From Actinomycetes bacterium (lineage in GTDB: Bacteria; Actinomycetota; Acidimicrobiia; Acidimicrobiales; Ilumatobacteraceae), in contig JAIXWJ010000053.1 in NCBI GenBank assembly GCA_027491335.1, positions 48,878-112,877 on the forward strand: a stretch of 64,000 bases of DNA, read 5' to 3'. Position 1 is the first letter of the stretch. Every line of letters begins with the position of its first letter. Of this stretch, positions 8,032-17,588 are shown in pieces. The notes beneath the pieces are model-generated. The model was not told the origin of the DNA. It made no database searches and saw only the letters and a list, made by a program, of their open reading frames with translations. Position numbers and translations under genes: made by a program.

Positions 8032-9765
8032 ATGGCCGATCCCCTCCACATCCTCGCCGCCCGTCTTCAAGCGGCGTTCGACGCCGTGGCCGGTCGCACC
8101 GGTGTGGATCCGGTCATTCGACCGAGCGAGCACGCCGATGCTCAAGCCAACGGCGCCCTGGCGCTGGCCAAGGAACTCGGTCGCAGTCCGCGCGACGTGG
8201 CCCAAGCCGTGCTCGAGGCGTGCGGCGGGCTCTCGGGAGTTTGTTCGTCCATCGAGGTGGCCGGCCCCGGCTTCTTGAATCTCGTCCTCGACAACTCGTT
8301 CCTCGCCGGTGAACTGTCGACGGTGGCCACCGACGAACGGCTCGGGGTCGGTGTCGTCGCACCGCGCAAGGTGATCATCGATTATTCGGCTCCGAACGTG
8401 GCCAAGGAGATGCACGTCGGTCACTTGCGCACCACCGTCATCGGTGACGCGTTGGTGCGACTCATGGAGCACCTCGGGCACGAGGTGATTCGCGAGAACC
8501 ACATCGGAGACTGGGGGACGCCGTTCGGGATGCTCATCGAGCACTTGCTGGATCTGGGCGAGACCCAGGCCGCCGATCATTTGTCGCTCGGCGATCTCGA
8601 CGGCTTTTACAAGCAAGCGCGCGCGAAGTTCGATGCCGACGATGTGTTCAAGGATCGCGCGCGAGCCCGCGTGGTGTTGCTGCAATCGGGTGACACGGAA
8701 ACCCGACGTCTCTGGAAACTGCTCGTCGATCTCTCCACCAAACACTTCAACGCGGTGTACTCGTTGCTCGGAATCCTTCTCACCGACGACGACCTCATGG
8801 GTGAGAGCGCCTACAACGATCTGCTCCCGCAAGTGATCACCCGTCTCGACGCTCTGGGTCTGCTTCAACAGTCCGATGGTGCCGACGTGGTGTTTCCGCC
8901 CGGCTACACCAACCGCGACGGTGATCCGTTGCCCTTGATCGTGCAGAAGGGTCAGGGTGGCTTCAACTACGCCACCAGTGATCTGGCGTGCGTCATCGAC
9001 CGCGTCGAGCGAATCGGCGCCGACCTCTTGTTGTACGTGGTGGGGGCGCCTCAGGCCCAGCACCTCAGCATGGTGTTCGACGTCGCGCGCATGGCCGGTT
9101 GGTTGAAGGACCCGGTCGAGGCCGTTCACGTTTCCTTCGGCAGCGTTCTCGGCTCCGATCGCAAGATGTTGAAGAGTCGTAGTGGTGACCCGTTGAAGTT
9201 CATCGATCTGGTCACCGAGGCGGTGGCGCGGGCCGACGAGGCGATCGCCGCCAAGAACCCCGAACTTCCCGCCGACGAACGCGCCCGCGTGGCTCGCATG
9301 GTGGGCATCGGCGCCGTCAAGTACGCCGATCTGTCCACCGATCGCGTGCGCGATTACGTGTTCGATTGGGAGCGCATGTTGTCCTTCGACGGCAACACCG
9401 CGCCGTACCTGCAATACGCGCACGCGCGCATCTGCAGCATCTTCCGACGCGCCGGCATCGATCGGGCGTCGGTCGCCTCCACCACTCTCTCGGTGGTCGA
9501 ACCGCAGGAACGCGATCTGGCCCTGAAGATCCTCGGGTTCGAATCCGCGATCCTGGACACCCTCGAGCGGTACAGCCCGCATCGTCTGTGCACGTATCTC
9601 TACGAACTCGCCACCGCCTTCACCGCCTTCTACGAACACTGCCCCGTGTTGAAAGCCGACGACGACGCGATCCGTGCCAGCCGCTTGGCGTTGTGCGATC
9701 TCACGGCCCGGGTCATGAATCGCGGACTGGGCTTGCTCGGTATCGACGCACCGGAGCAGATGTGA
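8032..9765 (+). CDS. argS: Arginyl-tRNA synthetase
   Basis: A 577-residue class I synthetase that charges tRNA-Arg with arginine using ATP. It has the N-terminal Add1 domain, the HIGH motif as KEMHVGHLRTT near residue 124, and a KMSKS-like loop written DRKMLKSRSGD near residues 377-387. The C-terminal DALR anticodon-binding domain begins near residue 455 (LQYAHARICSIFRRA). The start is placed at ATG 8032 (MADPLHILAARL), which matches family N-termini. It heads the block argS-lysA-hom-thrC and overlaps lysA by four bases if lysA uses its GTG start. Confidence 0.96.
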   Translation: MADPLHILAARLQAAFDAVAGRTGVDPVIRPSEHADAQANGALALAKELGRSPRDVAQAVLEACGGLSGVCSSIEVAGPGFLNLVLDNSFLAGELSTVATDERLGVGVVAPRKVIIDYSAPNVAKEMHVGHLRTTVIGDALVRLMEHLGHEVIRENHIGDWGTPFGMLIEHLLDLGETQAADHLSLGDLDGFYKQARAKFDADDVFKDRARARVVLLQSGDTETRRLWKLLVDLSTKHFNAVYSLLGILLTDDDLMGESAYNDLLPQVITRLDALGLLQQSDGADVVFPPGYTNRDGDPLPLIVQKGQGGFNYATSDLACVIDRVERIGADLLLYVVGAPQAQHLSMVFDVARMAGWLKDPVEAVHVSFGSVLGSDRKMLKSRSGDPLKFIDLVTEAVARADEAIAAKNPELPADERARVARMVGIGAVKYADLSTDRVRDYVFDWERMLSFDGNTAPYLQYAHARICSIFRRAGIDRASVASTTLSVVEPQERDLALKILGFESAILDTLERYSPHRLCTYLYELATAFTAFYEHCPVLKADDDAIRASRLALCDLTARVMNRGLGLLGIDAPEQM

Positions 9766-11066
9766 GCCCCCGGCCCGTGCCCATGCGACTGTTGCCCGAC
9801 ACGGCGCGGATCGAGTCCGATGGTTCCTTGAGCATCGGCGGCTGCCGCGTCGACGAGTTGGCCGAACGTCATGGCACGCCATTGTTCGTCTACGACGAAG
9901 CGCACGTGCGGGCCCGTTGTCGCGAAGCGGTGGCCGCGTTCGGGGTCGATCGCGTGGTGTACGCCAGCAAGGCCTTCAGCTGTGCCGCCATGGCACGACT
10001 GGTCAGCGACGAGGGCTTGTTGCTCGACGTGGCCACCGGTGGCGAGTTGTTCGTGGCCATGCACGGTGGAGTGCCGGCCGACCGTTGCATTCTGCACGGC
10101 AACAACAAGAGCCTGGCCGAACTGGAGATGGCACTGACCGTTGGCGCCGACACCCAGGCCCGTCCGGGCGTGCGACAGATCGTGGTCGACAGTTTCGACG
10201 AGATCGAACGACTCGAGCATCTGCGCTCGCGCGGGCTTCCCAAGCCGCGATTGATGATCCGAGTCACTCCCGGCGTGCACGCGCACACGCACGACTACAT
10301 CGCCACGGGTCAAGACGACTCCAAGTTCGGGTTCAACCTGGCCAACGGCGATGCGGCGCGCGCCATCGAACGCATCACCCGCGGCGGATGCGGCGAGCTG
10401 GTCGGAGTGCATTGCCACATCGGTTCCAACGTGTTGTTGGTCGACAGCTTCGCCAAGGCCGCCGAAGTGATGGCGAAGTTCTCCGCTCCGTACGGATTGC
10501 CCGAGTTGACCCTGGGTGGTGGCCTCGGAGTCGCGTACGTGGAAGGCGAAGAGGCGCCGTCGATCACCGCGTGGGGCTCGGTGTTGCTCGACGCGTGTCG
10601 GGCCCTCGGCGTGCAGTCCGAGGTGTCGGTCGAACCCGGTCGTTCGATCGTGGCGTCGTCGGCCATCACCGTGTACACGGTGGGCACCATCAAATCCATC
10701 CCCGGCATTCGCACCTATGTCAGCGTCGACGGCGGAATCAGCGACAACCCGCGACCGGTTTTGTACGGCAGTGGATACGAGGCGTTCGCGGTGGCCGACG
10801 TGGCGGCCGCGCGCGACATGTCGGGGCGATTGGTGGGCAAGCACTGCGAGAGCGGAGACGTGCTCATCTTCGACGCCGATTTCCCGTCGTCGTTGAAGGT
10901 GGGCGATCTTCTGGCCACCCCGGTGACCGGCGCCTACGGACATTCCATGTCGAGCAACTACAACAAGGTTCCTCGACCGGCCGTGGTCTTCGTGGCCGAC
11001 GGTGAGTCGCGAGTGGTGGTTCGTCGCGAGACCTACGAGGACTTGGTCCGTCTCGACCAGATCTGA
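9762..11066 (+). CDS. lysA: Diaminopimelate decarboxylase
   Basis: A 434-residue fold-III PLP enzyme that decarboxylates meso-diaminopimelate to L-lysine, the last step of lysine synthesis. Visible: VVYASKAFSCAAM (PLP lysine) near residue 63, VGVHCHIGSNV, the Gly-rich phosphate loop LTLGGGLGVAYV, VEPGRSIV, and CESGDVLIF with the catalytic Cys. I chose GTG 9762 because GGAG lies five bases upstream and it overlaps the argS stop; ATG 9783 would shorten it by seven residues and has no ribosome binding site. It is coupled to argS and followed by hom. Confidence 0.95.
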   Translation: MSPRPVPMRLLPDTARIESDGSLSIGGCRVDELAERHGTPLFVYDEAHVRARCREAVAAFGVDRVVYASKAFSCAAMARLVSDEGLLLDVATGGELFVAMHGGVPADRCILHGNNKSLAELEMALTVGADTQARPGVRQIVVDSFDEIERLEHLRSRGLPKPRLMIRVTPGVHAHTHDYIATGQDDSKFGFNLANGDAARAIERITRGGCGELVGVHCHIGSNVLLVDSFAKAAEVMAKFSAPYGLPELTLGGGLGVAYVEGEEAPSITAWGSVLLDACRALGVQSEVSVEPGRSIVASSAITVYTVGTIKSIPGIRTYVSVDGGISDNPRPVLYGSGYEAFAVADVAAARDMSGRLVGKHCESGDVLIFDADFPSSLKVGDLLATPVTGAYGHSMSSNYNKVPRPAVVFVADGESRVVVRRETYEDLVRLDQI

Positions 11067-11143
11067 ATCAGCGGGCCCGAAACGGCACGCCCACCCACAA
11101 ACCCCGAGGTTTCGGACGGGGAATCCCCTTAGCCTTGACCACC

Positions 11144-12448
11144 GTGACAACGGTTGAATCCCAAGGCAGAGTCGTGCGCATCGGTGTGCTCGGCTGCGGA
11201 AACGTGGGTGCGGCTCTCATCGGGCTCATCGCGCAGCAGTCGAAGGGCATCGAAGCTCGCACCGGCGTTCGACTCGAAGTGGTGAGCGTCGCCGTGCGCA
11301 ACCTCTCGCGCGACCGCGAGATCTCGCTCGCGGATGGCCTTCTCACCCGCGATGCCCATGCCGTGGTCAGCGATCCCAACGTCGACCTGGTGGTCGAGGT
11401 CATCGGCGGCATCGAGCCCGCGCGCGAACTCATCTCGACGGCGTTGTCGCTCGGCAAGCCCGTCGTCACCGCCAACAAGGAACTGTTGGCCAACGTCGGC
11501 GTCGAACTGTTCGGAGCCGCCGATGCCGCCGGCGTCGATCTGCTGTTCGAGGCCGCCGTCGCCGGTGGCATTCCGGTCATCCGCGCATTGCGCGAGAGTC
11601 TGCGTGGCGAGCCGGTGAGCCGCGTCATGGGCATCATCAACGGCACCACCAACTACATCCTCACCAAGATGACCGAGGAGGGCGCCGACTACGGAGTCGC
11701 GCTCGCCGAGGCGCAACATCTCGGTTTCGCCGAGCGCGACCCAACGGCCGACGTCGAGGGTTTCGATGCCGGAGCCAAGGCCGCGATCCTGGCATCCATC
11801 GCGTTCGGCGCCAAGGTGGTCGCCGGCGACGTGTATCACGAGGGAATCAGCCGCATCACGGCCGCCGACATCGCGGTGGCCAAGCGACTCGGATACGTCG
11901 TGAAGTTGCTGGGTATCGCCGAGCGCGACGATGTCACCGGCGAGATCGCGGTGCGCGTGCACCCGGCGATGGTTCCCCTTCATCATCCGTTGGCCAGCGT
12001 GCGCGAGAGCTACAACGCCGTGTTCGTCGAGGGCGGAGCCGTTGGTTCGCTGATGTTCTACGGCCGCGGAGCCGGCGGCGGGCCCACGGCCAGCGCCGTG
12101 CTCGGCGACGTGATCGACGCCGCAGTGAACCTGTCCAAGGGAACGCACGGCACCATCGGTGCGTTCTCCAAAGCCGTGGTGCGACCCATCGACGAGACGA
12201 GCGCCGAGTATTTGTTGTCGCTGGAAGTGGCCGACAAGCCGGGCGTCTTGCACGCGGTCACCGGCGTGTTCGCTCGCAACGGCGTCAGCATTCGAGCGGC
12301 CGAGCAAGAGGGCATCGGGGCCGATGCTCGTCTGGTGTTCATCACCCACGACGCCAAGGAGTCCGCGGTGCAAGCCACGGTGCGCGAGTTGCGCGAACTC
12401 GACGCGGTCAGTCGGGTGGGCGGTTTGTTGCGCGTGGTCGGTTCCTGA
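11144..12448 (+). CDS. hom: Homoserine dehydrogenase with C-terminal ACT domain
   Basis: A 434-residue NAD(P)H-dependent enzyme that reduces aspartate semialdehyde to homoserine, the branch point to threonine and methionine. It shows the Rossmann motif GVLGCGNVGAAL at the N-terminus, VIGGIEPARELI, VTANKELLAN, MGIINGTTNYILTKM and AEQEG within the ACT domain that begins at about residue 350 (YLLSLEVADKPGVLHAV). The ACT domain is normally the threonine feedback site. GTG 11144 was picked because TAGCCT lies eight bases before it (11130-11135) and no ribosome binding site is seen; TTG 11135 is less likely. Confidence 0.94.
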   Translation: MTTVESQGRVVRIGVLGCGNVGAALIGLIAQQSKGIEARTGVRLEVVSVAVRNLSRDREISLADGLLTRDAHAVVSDPNVDLVVEVIGGIEPARELISTALSLGKPVVTANKELLANVGVELFGAADAAGVDLLFEAAVAGGIPVIRALRESLRGEPVSRVMGIINGTTNYILTKMTEEGADYGVALAEAQHLGFAERDPTADVEGFDAGAKAAILASIAFGAKVVAGDVYHEGISRITAADIAVAKRLGYVVKLLGIAERDDVTGEIAVRVHPAMVPLHHPLASVRESYNAVFVEGGAVGSLMFYGRGAGGGPTASAVLGDVIDAAVNLSKGTHGTIGAFSKAVVRPIDETSAEYLLSLEVADKPGVLHAVTGVFARNGVSIRAAEQEGIGADARLVFITHDAKESAVQATVRELRELDAVSRVGGLLRVVGS

Positions 12449-12461
12449 CGAGGCGATGAAC

Positions 12462-13835
12462 ATGCGTTACGTCTCGACTCGCGGGCAGGCACCCGAACTC
12501 GGCTTCGCCGACGTTCTGTTGGCCGGACTCGCCACCGATGGCGGCCTGTACGTGCCCACGCACTGGCCGACACTTCCGTCGTTGCCCACGGGTTCCTACG
12601 CCGACTTGGCCGCCGCCGTGATGGCGCCCTACGTCGACGGCGAGATCGACGAAGCCGCATTCGCGGCCATGTGTCGCGATGCGTACTCCACTTTCCGTCA
12701 TCCGGCCACCGTTCCCCTGGTGCAGATCGGTCCCGACGAATGGGTGATGGAGCTTTTCCACGGACCCACGTTGGCGTTCAAGGACGTGGCGCTCCAATTG
12801 GTCGGTCGCTTGTTCGATCACGTTCTGTCCCAACGTGGTGAGCGCGTGATGATCGTGGGCGCCACCAGCGGCGACACGGGCTCGGCGGCCATCGACGGAG
12901 TGAAGCAATGCGACAACGTCGACATCGTCATCTTGTATCCGCAGGGTCGGGTCAGTGACGTTCAACGCCGACAGATGACCACCGTCGACGCGCCGAACGT
13001 TCACACCGTGGCCATCGACGGCACGTTCGACGATTGCCAGGACCTGGTGAAGGCCATGTTCAACGATGCCGCGTTCCGTGGCGAGATGAACCTCTCCGCG
13101 GTGAACAGCATCAACTGGGCGCGCGTGATGGCGCAGGTCGTCTACTACGTCGCGGCGTCCGACGCGTTGGGTGATCAACCGTTGTCGTTCAGCGTTCCCA
13201 CCGGAAACTTCGGAAACGTGTTGGCCGGTTGGATCGCTCGCGAGATGGGCGTGCCCGCGCATTCGCTCATCGTCGGCAGCAACACCAACGACATCCTCAC
13301 GCGGTTCTTCGAATCGCAGGCGATGGTGGCCGACGGCGTGGTGCCCACCCTCAGTCCGTCGATGGACATTCAGGTGTCGTCGAACTTCGAACGACTGTTG
13401 TTCGAGATGAACGATCGCGACGGGGGTGCGACGGCCGAGCAGATGGCCCTGTTCCGCACGAGTGGTCGCATGAGCGTGGAAGCCGATCAATACGCGAACT
13501 GGATCGAGCCGGTGTTCCGTGCGGCGCGCAGCGACGACGCCGACACCTTGGCCACCATGGCGTCGGTGTATCGCGAGTCGGGGATGCTCATCGACCCGCA
13601 CACCGCCGTTGGGGTGTCGGCGGCGCGACGTCAGCGCGAGGCCGGCGTGCCGGTGGTCACCATGGCCACGGCCCATCCGGCCAAGTTTCCCGACGCGGTG
13701 AAGAAGGCCACCGGCGTGCATCCCGCATTGCCCGAACATCTCTCTGACCTGCTGGAACGTCCCGAGCGAACCACGCCGTTGCCGAACGAATTGGCCGGGG
13801 TGCAAGCCTTCGTGCGCTCCGTGGCGCGCCGCTGA
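12462..13835 (+). CDS. thrC: Threonine synthase
   Basis: A 457-residue PLP enzyme converting O-phospho-L-homoserine to L-threonine. The PLP lysine sits in FHGPTLAFKDVALQLVG at about Lys107, the phosphate-binding loop is GATSGDTGSAAI near residue 129, and FSVPTGNFGNVLAGW lies near residue 246. The length and the N-terminal MRYVSTRGQAPELGF block match the long, E. coli-like class. ATG 12462 is favoured over ATG 12456 by distance from GACGAGG. It lies 13 bases after hom. The usual downstream partner thrB, which makes its substrate, is absent here. Confidence 0.94.
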   Translation: MRYVSTRGQAPELGFADVLLAGLATDGGLYVPTHWPTLPSLPTGSYADLAAAVMAPYVDGEIDEAAFAAMCRDAYSTFRHPATVPLVQIGPDEWVMELFHGPTLAFKDVALQLVGRLFDHVLSQRGERVMIVGATSGDTGSAAIDGVKQCDNVDIVILYPQGRVSDVQRRQMTTVDAPNVHTVAIDGTFDDCQDLVKAMFNDAAFRGEMNLSAVNSINWARVMAQVVYYVAASDALGDQPLSFSVPTGNFGNVLAGWIAREMGVPAHSLIVGSNTNDILTRFFESQAMVADGVVPTLSPSMDIQVSSNFERLLFEMNDRDGGATAEQMALFRTSGRMSVEADQYANWIEPVFRAARSDDADTLATMASVYRESGMLIDPHTAVGVSAARRQREAGVPVVTMATAHPAKFPDAVKKATGVHPALPEHLSDLLERPERTTPLPNELAGVQAFVRSVARR

Positions 13836-13860
13836 ACACCCCCGAAACAACGGGGATACG

Positions 13861-13889
13861 TTGCCAACCACCCCTGCCGTGGCTATGGT
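13861..13889 (+). promoter_or_regulatory. Sigma-70-type promoter of rho
   Basis: TTGCCA (13861-13866), a 17-base spacer and TATGGT (13884-13889). It would start a leader of about 145 bases before rho at 14041. I see no known riboswitch or obvious attenuator hairpin in that leader, though long rho leaders often carry autoregulation. Confidence 0.55.
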
Positions 13890-14040
13890 CTGACTGTCTG
13901 GAATCCCAGACCGCACGAGTCTCCGCCTGGTGACAGAACCTGGGTTGGTCCGTGTGTGTTCCCCTCACTGGCGTTGGGATCGCCGGTGGTCGTGCCCTCA
14001 CCGCACATCGCCGCATACCCCCGCCTGAAAGCAGGTTCTC

Positions 14041-15861
14041 GTGGCCGCAGACGCACTCGAAAAGTCGGTGCTCGAATCGAAGGACAAGGAGCAGTTGGTC
14101 GCCATCGCGACCGCGCTCGGCATCAAGGCCGGTCCTCGGGCGAAGAAAGAAGACATCATCACCAAGATCCTCGACACCGTGGGTGGTCCGGCCGAGGCCG
14201 AGCCCGCGCCCGAGAAGCCCAAGCGAGGCCCGGGTCGTCCGCCCAAGGCGCGTCCCGCCGAGGAGGCAGCGACCGATGCTGATGCGTCCGCATCATCTTC
14301 ACCCGCGTCAGCTTCCTCGTCGACGGCTCCCGCACCCGCGGCCGAGCCGGCGGTGATCCTCGGACCCGACGGTGAGCCGTTGGCCGAGTGGGAAGCCGAA
14401 CTGGTGCGCCAAGGCGTGTCCACCGTGGCCGATCTCACGGGTGGCGAATCGGCTCCGGCGGGCGAGCAGCGTCAACAGCGCGACGGAAATCGTGATCGCA
14501 ATCGTGATCGCAACGGCGATCGGAATGGCGATCGCAACGGTCAGCGCGATGGCAATCGCGACGGAAGCAATCGCGACGGGGGTCAGCGCGATCGTTTCGA
14601 GGGCGAAGGACGCAATCGTCGTCGTCGCCGTCGGGGCAAGGGCGGTCGTGATGAGGGCCCGCAGGGCGAGGATCGCGACGGCAACTACGAGCAGGGCGGA
14701 TACCAAGGCGGCGAAACGGTCGTCCAGGAATCGGTGCCGGTGGAGGGTTACCTCGACCTGCGCGACGAGGGATACGGCTTCTTGCGCGTGCGCGGATTCC
14801 TGCCCAGCCGCGACGACGCCTACATCTCGGTGAAGCAGACCCGCCAGTACGGATTGCGCAAGGGCGATCACGTCACCGGAATCGCCCGCACGGCCGGACG
14901 CAACGAGAAGAACCCGGCGCTGCTCGAGATCAACACGGTCAACGGCGGTTCGCCCGACAAGGCCAAGGATCGTCCGCGTTTCGAGGACCTCACCGCGCTC
15001 TTCCCCGACGAGAAGCTGCGCCTCGAGAGTCCGCTCGACCCGGGCAACATGACCGCGCGCATCATCGATCTCATCTCGCCGATCGGAAAGGGTCAGCGCG
15101 GCATCATCGTGTCGCCGCCCAAGGCCGGCAAGACCACCATCATGAAGGAGATCGCCACCGCGATCGAGCGCAACAATCCGGAAGTGCAGTTGATGGTGTT
15201 GCTCATCGACGAGCGACCCGAAGAAGTCACCGACATGCGCCGCACCGTGCGGGGCGAAGTGATCTCGAGCACCTTCGACCGTCCGTCCGAAGAGCACACG
15301 CACGTCGCCGAGTTGGCCATCGAGAAGGCCAAGCGCCAAGTCGAGATGGGTCGCGACGTGGTGGTCATCCTGGACGGAATCACTCGTCTCAGCCGCGCGT
15401 ACAACCTCGCGGCTCCGGCCAGCGGTCGCATCCTGTCGGGTGGTATCGACGCCGGCGCGTTGTACCCGCCCAAGAAGTTCTTCGGTGCGGCGCGCAACGT
15501 GGAGGAGGGCGGCTCGCTCACCATCTTGGCCACCGCTCTCGTGGAGACGAACAGCCGCATGGACGAGGCCATCTTCGAGGAGTTCAAGGGAACGGGCAAC
15601 ATGGAGTTGCGCCTCGATCGTCGCCTGGCCGAAAAGCGCATCTACCCGGCCATCGACGTGGACGGATCCAGCACCCGTCACGAGGAGCTGTTGTTCGACC
15701 GCAAGCAGCTGCAGATGGTCTGGAAGCTGCGACGCGTGTTGTCCGGACTGGCGTCCGACGGCAATCCGGCCCCCGGTCTGGAATTGCTGATCGACCGCCT
15801 GAAGCAGTTCAAGAACAACGACGATTTCCTGTCGGAGATCGGCAAAACCCCCACGATGTGA
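14041..15861 (+). CDS. rho: Transcription termination factor Rho
   Basis: A 606-residue hexameric RNA helicase that ends transcription at Rho-dependent sites. Residues 1-50 form the Rho N-terminal helical domain ([15 protein letters not shown]). Residues 55-235 are an actinobacterial insertion: Ala/Pro/Ser-rich, then Arg/Asn/Asp/Gly repeats and [10 protein letters not shown]. Next come the cold-shock-like RNA-binding domain ([14 protein letters not shown], from 236) and the ATPase core with Walker [10 protein letters not shown] near residue 358 and [16 protein letters not shown] (Walker B) near 441. GTG 14041 is the start. The insertion is known in this phylum to widen RNA binding; here its length is at the upper end. 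Confidence 0.97.
   Translation: MAADALEKSVLESKDKEQLVAIATALGIKAGPRAKKEDIITKILDTVGGPAEAEPAPEKPKRGPGRPPKARPAEEAATDADASASSSPASASSSTAPAPAAEPAVILGPDGEPLAEWEAELVRQGVSTVADLTGGESAPAGEQRQQRDGNRDRNRDRNGDRNGDRNGQRDGNRDGSNRDGGQRDRFEGEGRNRRRRRRGKGGRDEGPQGEDRDGNYEQGGYQGGETVVQESVPVEGYLDLRDEGYGFLRVRGFLPSRDDAYISVKQTRQYGLRKGDHVTGIARTAGRNEKNPALLEINTVNGGSPDKAKDRPRFEDLTALFPDEKLRLESPLDPGNMTARIIDLISPIGKGQRGIIVSPPKAGKTTIMKEIATAIERNNPEVQLMVLLIDERPEEVTDMRRTVRGEVISSTFDRPSEEHTHVAELAIEKAKRQVEMGRDVVVILDGITRLSRAYNLAAPASGRILSGGIDAGALYPPKKFFGAARNVEEGGSLTILATALVETNSRMDEAIFEEFKGTGNMELRLDRRLAEKRIYPAIDVDGSSTRHEELLFDRKQLQMVWKLRRVLSGLASDGNPAPGLELLIDRLKQFKNNDDFLSEIGKTPTM
14491..14538 (+). repeat. Tandem 12-bp repeats inside rho
   Basis: Four consecutive 12-base units of the form (C/G)G(T/C)GATCG(C/G)AA(T/C) encode Arg-Asp-Arg-Asn and Gly-Asp-Arg-Asn steps. 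They lie in the disordered N-terminal insertion and could change copy number by slippage without breaking frame. Confidence 0.75.
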
Positions 15862-15956
15862 CCCCGTTTCCCCTCGTCGCCCGTCCGGGTGGCGCGGGGG
15901 AGGGTCGCAGGTACACTTTCCGAGCCCGCGCGGCGCAGCACAGAGGACGAACAGAC

Positions 15957-16172
15957 ATGAAGGCCGAAATTCACCCGAACTACACCCTCACCACGGTGCG
16001 TTGCTCCTGTGGCAACACGTTCGAGACCCGCTCCACCCGTGGCGGCGACCTCAACATCGAACTCTGCAACGAGTGCCACCCGTACTTCACGGGCAAGCAG
16101 AAGCTGGTCGACACCGGCGGACGCGTCGAGCGCTTCAACAAGCGTTACGGCCAGCGCAAGACCAAGTCCTGA
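15957..16172 (+). CDS. rpmE: 50S ribosomal protein L31, zinc-binding type
   Basis: A 71-residue ribosomal protein. It starts [20 protein letters not shown] and carries four Cys (VRCSCG and ELCNECHP) that bind zinc, so it is the C+ form used under zinc sufficiency. GAGGA 10 bases upstream of ATG 15957 is the ribosome binding site, and TACACT at 15912-15917 is a likely -10 box, giving rpmE its own promoter after rho. The rho-rpmE-prfA-prmC order is conserved in the phylum. Confidence 0.95.
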   Translation: MKAEIHPNYTLTTVRCSCGNTFETRSTRGGDLNIELCNECHPYFTGKQKLVDTGGRVERFNKRYGQRKTKS

Positions 16173-16283
16173 ACCTGGTCGAATCGCATCCCCTGTGGGG
16201 GCTTGATCACTTCTTGACGGAAATCCGGCCGGGGATCATCGCATTGACTTGTCGCTCCTCGGACATCGCTGGAGAATAAACGC

Positions 16284-17588
16284 GTGATTTCCGATCTCGA
16301 CTTGCGACACCTTTTGCGTCGCACCGAGTTCGTCGCTCGTCCGTCGAGAATCGCGGAATTGTCCGGTCGAACCCGGGAACAAGTCGTCGACGACATTCTG
16401 GACTTCTCGCGCAATCCTTCCGACTCCGTGGATCCCGATCGAACGACGTTGGGCGATGGTCGATCCGAGATCACCTTGCCGTCGTTGCTGTTGTGGTGGA
16501 TGCGACGCATGACCACGGTGCCACGCCCGTTGCACGAGCGCCTCACGTTCTTCTGGCACGGCCATTTCACCAGCGAGTACGAGAAAGTCTCCTCGGGGGA
16601 CTTGATGCTCGCTCAAAACCGGATGTTCCGTGCGGGAGCGATCGGCGGCTACCGCGAATTGGCGCAGTCAATGGCCATCGACCCGGCGATGCTGCGCTAT
16701 CTCGACAACGCCAAGAACTTCAAGGCCAGCCCGAATCAGAACTTCGCTCGCGAACTGATGGAGTTGTTTCTGTTGGGTATCGGCAACTTCACCGAGTCCG
16801 ACGTCGAGGCCATGGCCCGCGCGTGGACGGGGCACTCCATCGACGCGAACACGCGTCGATACGTGTTCCGGGGCTCTCTGCACGACTACGGCAACAAAAC
16901 GATGTTCGGGGTCACCCGCGCGTGGGACGGCCCGGAGGCGATCGATCACATTCTGCGCGACTCGGCGGAACTCAAATCCAAGGCGGCGCGATGGATCGCG
17001 CGCAAGATGTGGGAGCACTTCGCTCATCCGACACCCAGTGCCGCCATCGAAACAGAGTTGGCCGAAGTTCTGATCGGTTCCGGAATGAGTGTTCGCGCCT
17101 TGGCGAAGGCCATCCTGATGCACGACGAGTTCTATTCGACGACCGCTCGCCGAGGGCTGGTGCGCACGCCGGTCGAATTGGTCGCCTCCACCGCGATCGT
17201 CGCCGGCGTCGATGTTTCGCGGGTGATGGTGTCGGGTCTCGAAGCGATGGGGCAGGTGCCGTTCGAGCCTCCGAACGTCTCGGGTTGGCGAAACAATTCG
17301 TACTGGATCAACACGAGTGCCTGGAACGCGCGACTGAATTTGGCCGGTGTGGCCGCCAAGTTGATGCGGGAGTCGGGAGCGTTCAATGTGTTCGGTTCAT
17401 TGAGCCCCGCGCGCGGCGTCGAACGCGCGGCCGAGATCGCCGGGTGTGGGCCGTTGTCCAGCAACACCGTGTCGTCCTTGATCGCTCTGGTCGAAGCCGA
17501 ACGTCGTCTCGCCGCACCCGGTGGTTCGATCGAGACACAGTCACTCTTGGCCGCCGTCCTCGCCAGTCCGGAGTTCAACCTCTCATGA
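16284..17588 (+). CDS. DUF1800 family protein
   Basis: A 434-residue protein of the DUF1800 family: DLRHLLRRTEFVARPSRI at the N-terminus, LHERLTFFWHGHFTS near residue 78, and PNQNFARELMELFLLGIGNFT near residues 150-170, followed by a DUF1800-typical C-terminal half with HDEFYS and RTPVELVASTAIVAG. The biochemical role of the family is unknown. It is nearly always paired with a DUF1501 gene, as here, where the two overlap by four bases (ATGA). No signal peptide is visible; it might leave the cell bound to its Tat-exported partner (inference). GTG 16284 is the start. Confidence 0.9.
   Translation: MISDLDLRHLLRRTEFVARPSRIAELSGRTREQVVDDILDFSRNPSDSVDPDRTTLGDGRSEITLPSLLLWWMRRMTTVPRPLHERLTFFWHGHFTSEYEKVSSGDLMLAQNRMFRAGAIGGYRELAQSMAIDPAMLRYLDNAKNFKASPNQNFARELMELFLLGIGNFTESDVEAMARAWTGHSIDANTRRYVFRGSLHDYGNKTMFGVTRAWDGPEAIDHILRDSAELKSKAARWIARKMWEHFAHPTPSAAIETELAEVLIGSGMSVRALAKAILMHDEFYSTTARRGLVRTPVELVASTAIVAGVDVSRVMVSGLEAMGQVPFEPPNVSGWRNNSYWINTSAWNARLNLAGVAAKLMRESGAFNVFGSLSPARGVERAAEIAGCGPLSSNTVSSLIALVEAERRLAAPGGSIETQSLLAAVLASPEFNLS

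Noticed and set aside
7984..9882. 632-codon frame opposite argS and lysA.
   Set aside because: Mirror-frame artefact of GC-rich codon use; argS is unmistakable on the other strand.
13890..14040. Riboswitch in the rho leader, or a lysine/threonine leader before lysA and hom.
   Set aside because: No conserved riboswitch core or Thr/Lys-rich leader peptide could be recognised by eye.
14491..14570. CRISPR-like or intergenic tandem repeat.
   Set aside because: The 12-bp units lie in frame within rho and code for its low-complexity insertion; there are no spacers.
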